Below are positions 9,131 through 15,462 of a stretch of 15,462 nt of DNA, in pieces. How positions within the stretch are numbered: the stretch's first letter is position 1; each line of letters begins with the position of its first letter. The stretch lies in the NCBI GenBank assembly GCA_004151065.3, contig NWUY0300010666.1, positions 78,583 to 94,044 on the forward strand. Direction: 5' to 3'. The notes beneath the pieces are model-generated. The model was not told where the DNA came from. It made no database searches and was given only the letters and a program-made list of their open reading frames with translations. The stretch is from Larix sibirica. Lineage: Eukaryota; Streptophyta; Pinopsida; Pinales; Pinaceae. The position numbers and the translations under genes are program-made.

Positions 9131-9830
9131 CCATTTTATCTTTGAATGTGTGGGGTTTGGGTAAGGATGAGAAGGTTAGGTCCTTAACCAAACTAATTCA
9201 AGATACTAACCCTGAAATTATACTTCTACAAGAAACCATGTGTGTTGATACCATTGCTGTATACACAATTTCTAGATTGCTTCCGGGATGGGAGATTACT
9301 GCCATTAGTGCTACCGGTTTATCAGGGGGATTATTGTCTTGTTGGAATCCAAATTCCCTACAGTTTCAGCCTTATAAAACTAACTGGGGAATCTTAATGG
9401 AAGGAAGATTTTTTAACTTGGATAGGAATGTTTCCATTCTAAATTTTTATGGTCCCTATAAAAATAGGGATAATTTTTGGGATTCACTTGAACTATCAGG
9501 TTTACTTGATGAGGAAAATCTTATCATAGCCGGTGACCTAAATTTCACTATCTCATCTGCATAAATTTGGGGTCCATCAGCTAGGGTTGATGTTTTGGGG
9601 GATTATTTCTCAAACTTTCTTGTCAAAAATGATTTAGTGGATGTTTGTCCTATTGTGTTGGAACCTACTTGGACAAATGGACGAAGCAGAAGTAATGGGA
9701 TACATAAAAGTTTGGATAGGTTTCTTATGAAATCTTCTTTTTCAAATGACATCTGAAAGATATAGAACTTGGGTTGGAAAAAATAAGATCTCAGACCATT
9801 GGCCAATCATCCTCCAACTGGATGGGATTA
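9127..9830 (+). pseudogene. Endonuclease domain of element P ORF2
   Basis: This is an exonuclease-endonuclease-phosphatase fold of the apurinic endonuclease type, which nicks target DNA to prime cDNA synthesis. Visible motifs are LNVWGLG with Asn7, LLQETM with catalytic Glu36, GLSGGLLSCWN at 64-74, FYGPYKNRDNFW with Tyr108, and AGDLNFT with Asp137 and Asn139. These are followed by a TWTNGR...KSLDRFLM segment and SDHWPI (near 9790-9807) with the terminal Asp-His pair. A TAA at 9562-9564 sits where a Glu is usual (SSA-x-IWG). A frameshift near 9750 separates the SDH block. All catalytic residues are still readable across the frames. Confidence 0.9.
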
Positions 9831-10320
9831 TTCCAAATAAATCCTATCCCTTTAAGTTTAATAGCTCTTGGTTAACAAATGCTGATTTTTGCTCTATGGT
9901 CAAGTCCTTCTAGGTTAGTTGTGATGATTTTGAGGAGTTTAATCCGATGGATAGGTTGGTACATAATTTAAGAAAGTTGAAGGGCGGTGTTTGTAAATGG
10001 ATAACGGAGAAAAAGATGAAGGATGGGGAAGATTTTAGGAATATTGAAAATTAAATCAAACCTATCCACTCACAAAATCACGATTTTGAATTATCTGAGG
10101 TGGATTTGGAAAAAATTAAATATTTAGAAGGGAAAAAGGATCAAATCCTAAAAAGGGAAGAGATGGAGTGGAGATTAAAAATCTGTGCTTTATGGATAAT
10201 CCTTGGTGAAAATAACACCAAGTTCTTCCACGCCTATGCTTCACATAGAAGGAACATAAGATCTATCTGGGAACTAAGTGAAGTGAATGGTAATGTTGTA
10301 AACGGATAAGCAAAATTACA
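9831..10320 (+). pseudogene. Linker of element P ORF2 with NTKFFH motif
   Basis: The segment joins endonuclease to RT. It is rich in charged residues (SEVDLEKIKYLEGKKDQILK) and contains the conserved pre-RT block GENNTKFFHAYASHRRN (Asn-Thr-Lys-Phe-Phe-His, about 10214-10231), found before the RT of most plant LINEs. Stops lie at 9911-9913, 10052-10054 and 10307-10309, all in the same frame. Confidence 0.8.
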
Positions 10321-11347
10321 AAGTTTGGCTAAAGACTATTATGGTGAGGTTTTCAGGGATCCTGGAAATGCTTTATTGGAGGCACAGTTGAAAATGATCG
10401 AGGGATACCCTATATTATTTAATGAGGAAGAAGGGGTAAAGGTTGGGAAGATGGTCTCCATTAAAGAAGTGGTGGAAGCTCTGAAACAATTTAGAAAAGA
10501 GAAAAGTACTATCCCAAATGGCTAGACTGTGGAGCTGTTTCTCCATTTTTTTGATTTGATGGGTGAGGAGTTGCTTGATATGGTAAATTTTTCCAGGTCT
10601 GGAGGCATTGTTTCAGGTGACTTAAATTCTACCTTTATTACACTGGTTCCAAAGAGTAATAAGCCACAAGATTTCTCTGAATTTAGACCAATAGCATTGT
10701 GCAATATTGCATATAAGCTTATCACTAAAATCATATATAATAGGATTAAACCAATTATGTCAAAACATATGTCATTTGAGCAATTTGGTTTTCTCCATGA
10801 CAGACAGATACTTGATGTTATTGGTGTAACTCAGGAAGTACTTCACTCTATTAAGTAGAATGAAAAGAAATCTCTTATGTTGAAAATGGATATGGAGAAA
10901 TCCTATGATAAAGTTAATTGGTTGTTTTTGAGGCTCATACTTCTGCAAGTTGGACTCCCTCTTGAAGTTACAGATTGGATAATGGCATGTGTCACTTATA
11001 CACATTTTTTTTTTAAAATAAATGGTGCTCCATCAATTTTTTTTAAGAGTACCTGGGGAATTATGCAGGGATGCCCATTGTCTCCACTTTTATTCCTGCT
11101 CACAATTGAAGGCCTTAGTAGATCTATAATATATGCAAAATATAGAGGTAAATTAAAGGGAGTAAAAATATCAAATGCCATCTATATTTCACATTTGCTA
11201 TTTGTTGATGATGTTTTTCTGTTTGGTGAAAACTCTGTGGAAGAATGGAATTGTTTTAAGGAAATTACCAATCTTTTTTGTTCTACATCAGGAATGATTG
11301 TCAGTATGAAGAAGTCTTGTTTTTATCAGCATAAGATGGAGGCATAA
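10321..11347 (+). pseudogene. Reverse transcriptase domain of element P ORF2
   Basis: This is an RNA-dependent DNA polymerase (RVT_1). It shows FITLVPKSNKPQDFSEFRPI with IALCNIAYKLITKIIYNRIK (10634-10750), EQFGFLHDRQILD, and motif A KMDMEKSYDKVNW with catalytic Asp at 10889-10891. It also shows motif B GIMQGCPLSPLLF at 11057 onward and motif C LLFVDDVFLFG with the two catalytic Asp at 11207-11212. FVDD replaces the commoner FADD. The frame is continuous but has TAG at 10523-10525 (likely a Trp in NGWTVELF), TAG at 10856-10858 and TAA at 11345-11347. All catalytic Asp are kept, so decay is recent or by point mutation only. Confidence 0.92.
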
Positions 11348-11992
11348 ATTATGTAGAGTAGTACATCAAAACTTCCCTATAAGGTTTGAAATATTGAAGA
11401 TGGGTTCAAATACTTTGGTTATTATCTTTAAAGCCAAATGGATATAAAGCACAAGATTGGGTTTGGTTGGTGGAGAATTTCGAGAAAAGAATAAAACATC
11501 GGACATATAGAATGCTGTCCATTGGTGGAAGATTGACACTTATCAAAGCTCTCTTAACAAGCATCCTAGTCTACTGGTTTTCTCTATCACAAGTACGCTA
11601 GTCGATCATAAATTCTCTTAGAAAGTACATCTTTAACTTTCTATGGTCTAGTGGATTTGAATGTGGGAAGTTGGTTATGGCAAGTTGGGAAAGACTATCT
11701 TTACCAAAAGAATGGGGAGGATGGGGTATAAAGAATCTAAACTGGTTTAGTATGGATTTAAGGCTGAAATTTTTTTGGCATGGAATATTTGGAAATAATA
11801 TCTGGTCTATTGTTTTGCATAGTAAATATATAAAAAGAGTGTCGTTTCTTCGATCAAGAACTCAAAGAAAGAGATCAGAAATTCCTCTCCCGTCTGGGCA
11901 GGTTTCATTAAAATATATAAATGGCTTGGGAAAGACCTTTGTTGGAATGTAGGAAATGGTAGGAATGTGCTAGTTGGCATTGATCCTATATT
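11348..11992 (+). pseudogene. Post-RT (thumb/connection) segment of element P, left contig
   Basis: Readable blocks across frames are DGFKYFGYYL, ENFEKRIKHRTYRMLSIGGR then LTLIKALLTSILVYWFSL, IFNFLWSSGFECGKLVMASWE, and LPKEWGGWGIKNLNWFSM. These are the usual blocks after the RT in plant LINEs (SxGGRxxLIKxVL...IPxYxxS; WxxxCxPKxxGGLGI). Part of the segment (11730-11992) is repeated at 12122-12386 with about 15 percent change. It ends at the n at 11993. Confidence 0.8.
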
Positions 11993-11993
11993 N
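11993..11993. other. Single-n assembly gap inside element P
   Basis: One n follows GATCCTATATT. The same ~98 bases that end the left contig recur without change up to 12386, so the right contig repeats the end of the left one. Confidence 0.9.
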
Positions 11994-12121
11994 ATATATA
12001 TAATACTTATTATATATTGGTTTTAAAATAAATATAAAACAGGTTAATATAATAATTTATATATGTGTGTTTAAAATATTTAAGATAGTCTTTCCCAGTT
12101 TTAGTCTTTCTTAGCTTGCCA
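11994..12121. repeat. AT-rich insert holding an inverted copy of the left contig
   Basis: After the n, 11994-12082 is AT-rich sequence (TATATA runs) with no LINE similarity. It is followed at about 12083-12124 by AGATAGTCTTTCCCAG...GCTTGCCATAA. This is the reverse complement of the coding sequence at about 11675-11700 (TTATGGCAAG...AAGACTATCT) with an internal insertion. The piece is out of place inside the ORF2 connection segment. A foldback at a contig end or a small inversion would explain it. Confidence 0.65.
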
Positions 12122-12552
12122 TAAAGAATCTAAATAGGTTTAGTATGGTTCAGAGGCTCAAAATTGTTTGGCGTGGAATATTTGGAAATAATCTCCGGTT
12201 TATTGTTTTGCATAGTAAATATATAAAAAGGACCATTGTTTCTTGGATCATGAACCCAAAGAAAGAGATAAAAAATTCCTCTCTTGTCTGGGCAGGTTTC
12301 ATTAAAATATATAAATGGCTTGGGAAAGACCTTTGTTGGAATGTAGGAAATGGTAGGAATGTGCTAGTTGGCATTGATCCTATATTTTGTATGGAGGAAA
12401 ATTTCGAGTTATCAAAATATATTCTTAAGTATTTGAATGAGATTGGCTATATTACATTGGCTCATATAAAAAAGAAATATTGGGTCATCAATTCAAGTTC
12501 CTACTGGTTATCTGCTAAAGATCTGGGAATTGATGGTATTGGTGCTCTGTAA
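12122..12552 (+). pseudogene. Post-RT segment of element P, right contig copy
   Basis: This starts as a variant of 11730-11992 (IKNLNRFSMVQRLKIVWRGI) and continues past the overlap with KWLGKDLCWNVGNGRNVLVG and IDPIF, the WxVGNGxxVxxGxDP block of plant LINEs. Then comes ELSKYILKYLNEIGYITLAH. The frame is open from 12145 to a TAA at 12550-12552. It should replace the left copy when the duplicate is removed. Confidence 0.8.
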
Positions 12553-13190
12553 TGGGATTCCTATATTAACAGGTTGAACTCTGCAGGCTGTAGACTATCA
12601 GATGGTTAGGACTCTCTTATTTGGACATCAGATGCTGCAACTGGAACTATTACTGCCAAAGATGCATATCTTGCTATTGTATAGAGTGGAAGATATCTAA
12701 TACAAACATGGTGGTATAAATCATTGTGGGAATGGAATTTACCTTTAAAAATTCGATGTTTCATGCGACTTGCACTTCAGAATTCCCTCAAAATGTGGGA
12801 TAATCTTCTAAAGAGAGGTTGGCCAGGACCTCATTTATGTCATCTGTGTAAGGAAACTTTTGAATCAGTAGACCACATTTTTATTGGGTGTCATGTTACT
12901 ATATAGATATGGAATTATATATGCTCTTCCCTGAGCATCCAAAATAAATGGGGTGTTAATACATTTGAGACAAATAGCTATAATTGGTATAAATCATGCA
13001 GAAAATATTATTCTCCCCCAACTCTTATTTCTTGGAAAATTTGGAGCATTAGAAATTCCATTGTTTTTGAAAATCAGTCTCCGTGTCTGAATAGGATTGT
13101 GATCCACTTATTAAATCTGATAAAAGAGTAATTTACTGATTCAAAAGTTAAAGACCAACCAAGGAACCAAAAATATATTCTCCAATATGA
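12553..13190 (+). pseudogene. zf-RVT zinc-binding segment of element P ORF2
   Basis: Blocks in order are DSLIWTSDAATGTITAKDAY, WWYKSLWEWNLPLKIRCFMR, the zinc motif LCHLCKE...VDHIFIGCHVT (C-x2-C ... H-x4-C), then LISWKIWSIRNSIVFENQ. This is the PF13966 pattern that lies between RT and RNase H in plant LINEs. TAG stops interrupt it at about 12607-12609, 12682-12684 and 12904-12906, and a TAA lies near 13129. Confidence 0.85.
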
Positions 13191-13590
13191 AGGTGTTGTT
13201 GGTTTTTTTGATGGTGTGGCTAAAGATGGTTTATGTGCCGTAGTTGTTCTATTTCTAAATGAAAATCACAGGTTTAATTTTAAACTCCAATGTAAATGGA
13301 ACAAACATGAAAGCTGAGATGATGGCATTGTGGTGTCTTTACAAAGTGGCTACATTATTTGGAATCATCACACTTACTCTATTTGGTGACTCAAGGGTTA
13401 CAATTAAATCAACAAGGGGAGACTATCAATTGAATGTGGTCTCTTTACTTCATTGGTGCTACATGATACAAGAACTAATTGCACAGTTCAATTTTATCAC
13501 TTTTGAACATTTACAGGGAACAAAATCAGAAGGCATATGACCTATCGAAGCTTGCATTAAATGGTAAAGAAGGGATTCTTTGTTGGGAAG
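13191..13590 (+). pseudogene. RNase H domain of element P, left contig copy
   Basis: GVVGFFDGVAKDGLCAV carries the first catalytic Asp. After a 2-base deletion near 13295 the frame reads TNMKAEMMALWCLYKVATLF with the Glu and LFGDSRVTIK with the second Asp. The last block (FEHLQGTKSEGI) is shifted and stops at about 13538-13540. The copy is repeated at 13592-13986 with roughly nine bases in ten matching, and each copy has different frame lesions. It ends at the n at 13591. Confidence 0.82.
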
Positions 13591-13591
13591 N
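13591..13591. other. Single-n assembly gap inside element P
   Basis: One n lies between two copies of the RNase H domain. GGGATTCTTTGTTGGGAAG ends the left copy here and recurs at about 13968-13986. Confidence 0.9.
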
Positions 13592-14049
13592 CTTTTTCTG
13601 ATGGTGCGGCTAAAGATGGCTTATGTGTCGTAGGTGTTGTTATGTTTCTAAATGAAAATCACAGGTTTAATTTTAAACTCCAATGTGGAAATGGAACAGA
13701 CATGAAAGCTGAGATGATGGCATTGTGGTGTCTTTGCAAAGTGGCTACATTATTTGGAATCATCACACTTACTGTATTTGGTGACTCAAGGTTTACAATT
13801 AAATGGGAAAGGGGAGACTAAAAGATGAATGTGATCTCTTTACTTCATTGGTGTTACAGGATACACAAATTAATTGCACAGTTCAATTTTATCACTTTTG
13901 AACATATTTACAAGGAACAAAATCAGAAGGAAGATGACCTATCGAAGCTTGCGTGAAATGGAAAAGAAGGGATTCTTTGTTGGGAAGAATTCATGGAAAA
14001 TGAATTAGTTGATATGGGTCATTTGTATATTTTTGATATGTATTCTTGA
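13592..14049 (+). pseudogene. RNase H domain of element P, right contig copy, to the ORF2 end
   Basis: FSDGAAKDGLCVVGVVMFL, CGNGTDMKAEMMALWCL, and TVFGDSRFTIKW carry the Asp, Glu and Asp metal ligands. EHIYKEQNQKEDDLSK is the last conserved block (His...Asn-Gln...Asp). The tail ILCWEEFMENELVDMGHLYI then FDMYS-stop resembles C-termini of plant LINE RNase H domains. A TAA at 13819-13821, a TGA near 13955 and a frameshift in between break it. This copy runs into the genuine 3' UTR, so it is the one to keep in a corrected model. Confidence 0.85.
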
Positions 14050-14277
14050 GTTGGATGTTTGCTTGTATTAACTATCTATTGTCATTGAGTGGGCTAGGTT
14101 GGTTGATTTTTCTATGGAACAAATTGGCTTGGCTATTAGTCTTGGGTTATATACTGGAAGATTGGATATGTTGATAGTCTAAATGATAGTCATGTTTTGA
14201 CTGTTTCAGCTGAGTTATTGTACTTTTTGTTTTAGAAATGAATAACAAAAGTATGTTTTTTTTCTATTGAAAAAAAA
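14050..14277 (+). other. 3' UTR and A tract of element P
   Basis: About 220 bp of AT-rich non-coding sequence follows the ORF2 stop and ends in A8 at 14270-14277, preceded by T8 and CTATTG. A possible signal, AATAAC, lies near 14240. No target-site duplication partner for the following TTCCACTGCTAACTG was seen upstream of 7508, so the 3' end is inferred from the A tract alone. Confidence 0.6.
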
Positions 14278-14329
14278 TTCCACTGCTAACTGCTATTTAT
14301 TTATTGAAAATAATCAGGCAATAAATAGG

Positions 14330-14926
14330 CTGGGTTTCCCCTGGATTTATTTTTAAGAGTTCAAGGGGATTAGGAAAGAGTGTGCTTTGTCCCTTGTTTT
14401 ATTTTTGTTAGTCAGTGAAGGTTTGAGTAGACTTATTTTACAGGCTAATATTGAAGGTAAGATCAGAGGTGCAAAGGTCATTTCTCAACATCACATTACA
14501 CATTTTTTGTTTGTGGATGATGTGTTGTTATTCAATATTGGACAAGCAGAAGAGTGGAGTCACTTCTGGGACATTATTGAATTGTTCTATGCTGCTTTGG
14601 GCATTAGTCACCATAAATCCATCTTTCATTGGTATGGAACTGTCGATGCCATTTTATCACAGGTTCATAGATTTTTACCTTTTACTACTCACTCCATTGA
14701 TTGTGGCTTCAAGTATTTAGAGTATTACTCGAAGCCTAACAACTATTTGAAAGAGTATTGGATATGGCTTATAAAGAAAATTGATAAGAGAATTAACAAC
14801 TGGTGTTATAGATGGATCTCCTTAGTGGGTAGGTTGATCTTGCTTAAATCGGTTTCAATTAATATCCCGATCTATTCACTCTCCCTAGGCAAGGTACATT
14901 CCTCCATTCTTATGAAGAATCGATAG
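14330..14926 (+). pseudogene. RT motif B-C and thumb segment of element Q
   Basis: A degraded motif B reads GIRKECALSLVLFLLVSEGL (family usual GLRQGCxLSPxLF), so key Gln and Gly are lost. Motif C, HFLFVDDVLLF, keeps both Asp at about 14515-14520. It continues with EEWSHFWDIIELFYAALGIS, CGFKYLEYYSKPNNY, KRINNWCYRWISLVGRLILL and KSVSINIPIYSLSL, matching the usual post-RT GGRLxLIKxVLxxIPxYxxSL block. The open frame runs 14387-14926. No catalytic Asp of motif A is present, so it cannot work. Confidence 0.85.
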
Positions 14927-15462
14927 AAACTGTTTAGTTTTTTGTAATTAGGCAATAGGTATAAGGAAGGGATCCATGTAGCTGGGTGCAAAAATATTTG
15001 TGTCCCTAAAGTGTTTGGAGGGTGGGGAAAAATTTGTTTTTTCTAGTTTTCCACAACTTTGTCCTTGAAAATACTTTGGAAGGGATTGACTGGACAAGGC
15101 CTTTGGAGTGACATTATAATGTTAAAATATCTAAAAAACCAACATTTTATAGAATGGATTCATAACGACATAAAAAAAATGCCTCATGACTTCCAATATT
15201 TGTGCTGGAATTACTTTGTCCTATCCTGACCTGGGAAATTGGCTCGCATGGAGTATTAGGAATGGTTTTCAAGTAAGGCTAGGGGTGGATCCATTCATTA
15301 GTGGAGATGGAGCTTTCAAGCTTTCATCTGACACGATTCATGAGCTACATACTAAGGGAATTTTTTTCTTAAACCATGCCAAGAGGCAAGAACATGGGTT
15401 GGTTGACTGCTGAAGACCTGTGACTTGAGAATGAATGTGCAATTGAATGGGAATCATATATC
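14927..15462 (+). pseudogene. Connection segment of element Q, cut by the window end
   Basis: Across several frames it reads KNICVPKVFGGWGK, then LSLKILWKGLTGQGLWSDII, then GNWLAWSIRNGFQVRLGVDP and FISGDGAFKLSSDTIHELHT. The VRNGxxVxLGxDP block corresponds to VGNGRNVLVGIDP of element P at about 12340. Stops and shifts occur at 14924-14926 and again near 15040. zf-RVT and RNase H are expected beyond the window. Confidence 0.75.

Larger units (their letters stand above)
9127..14049 (+). pseudogene. Element P ORF2 polyprotein (EN-RT-zf-RVT-RNase H)
   Basis: ORF2 of an L1-type LINE nicks the target and copies element RNA into DNA. It starts at the ATG at 9127, overlapping the ORF1 stop by ATGA, and the last frame ends at TGA 14047-14049 (LYIFDMYS). 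The first part is in frame 1. A shift near 9750 moves it to frame 2, and from there to 11347 it stays in one frame interrupted only by stops at 9911, 10052, 10307, 10523, 10856 and 11345. Later parts are more shuffled, and the n-flanked duplications at 11993 and 13591 add extra copies of parts. Domain entries below give the motifs. It is clearly non-functional. Confidence 0.9.
7508..14277 (+). mobile_element. Element P: near-complete, decayed plant L1-type LINE
   Basis: The order is ORF1 (DUF4283-like region, zinc knuckle), ORF2 (apurinic-type endonuclease, reverse transcriptase, zf-RVT, RNase H), a ~220 bp 3' UTR and a short A tract at 14270-14277. This is the full domain order of plant L1 elements with RNase H. 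Its coding regions have many stops and several frameshifts, so it cannot move by itself. Two n-flanked duplications (at 11993 and 13591) inflate its length by several hundred bases. The left boundary is set at the first plausible ATG, not at a proven 5' end. No target-site duplication was found, so boundary sequence loss or 5' truncation is possible. Confidence 0.88.
14290..15462 (+). mobile_element. Element Q: 5'-truncated fragment of another LINE, continues past the window
   Basis: The similarity to LINE ORF2 starts inside the RT, at about motif B, only a few tens of bases after the A tract of element P, and runs to the window edge. It is on the same strand as P but clearly divergent in protein (around four residues in ten shared by eye in the RT segment), so it is a separate, older or different-family copy. 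Its 3' end and any target-site duplication are outside the window. Confidence 0.85.

Noticed and set aside
13191-14049. A genuine double RNase H architecture in one LINE.
   Set aside because: The copies flank a single n, as do the duplicates at the other n positions, so an assembly duplicate is the simpler reading.
7380-14310. A target-site duplication for element P.
   Set aside because: Only short T- or AT-rich matches of about 8 bases (for example TGTACTTT) were seen between flanks, which is not above chance.
1-15462. CRISPR arrays, bacterial operons, phage or plasmid systems.
   Set aside because: No regularly spaced repeats, no ribosome-binding-site-led gene clusters, and all recognisable proteins are plant LINE domains.

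Overview
This window looks like repeat-rich intergenic DNA from a land plant nuclear genome. The organism cannot be named from the sequence. A seed plant with a large, LINE-rich genome would fit. The support is three plant L1-type non-LTR retrotransposon segments with terminal RNase H domains, one of them with a DUF4283-type ORF1, set in AT-rich DNA without recognisable host genes. I see no bacterial, phage or CRISPR features, and no intact host gene.

Layout. (1) 1-489 is an exact copy of 2687-3175 and ends at a single n. (2) 491-2634 is AT-rich flank with a ~49 bp tandem repeat, a long hairpin (1964-2026) and no recognisable gene. (3) 2654-5076 is a 5'-truncated minus-strand LINE (element M). 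It has a perfect 19 bp target-site duplication (2635-2653 and 5077-5095), a 12-nt A tail on the minus strand, the end of an RNase H domain and a long 3' region with a small coiled-coil ORF. (4) 5096-7507 is unassigned DNA with small repeats and a hairpin. (5) 7508-14277 is an almost complete but decayed plus-strand LINE (element P): ORF1 with a DUF4283-like region and zinc knuckle, an ATGA-overlapped ORF2 with endonuclease, reverse transcriptase, zf-RVT and RNase H, then a 3' UTR and A tract. (6) About 14290-15462 is the RT-to-connection part of a second plus-strand LINE (element Q), running off the window.

The most important structural observation concerns the four single-n positions (490, 4180, 11993, 13591). 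In each case the segment left of the n is repeated to its right. This is what a scaffolder leaves when contigs with overlapping ends are joined by one placeholder base. The duplicated blocks (657/652 bp, ~263/265 bp, ~390/395 bp, and 489 bp) should therefore be suspected as assembly duplicates, not tandem domains. Without them element M is about 1.77 kb and element P about 6 kb.

Functionally the window is a graveyard of target-primed retrotransposons. ORF1 would have supplied RNA binding. ORF2 would have supplied target nicking (endonuclease), cDNA synthesis (RT) and RNA removal (RNase H). All have premature stops or frameshifts, so none should be autonomous. I found no convincing new biological system. 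The parts most worth a second look are the coiled-coil ORF downstream of RNase H in element M, an 18 bp palindrome kept in both copies of its 3' region, and the hairpin at 1964-2026.
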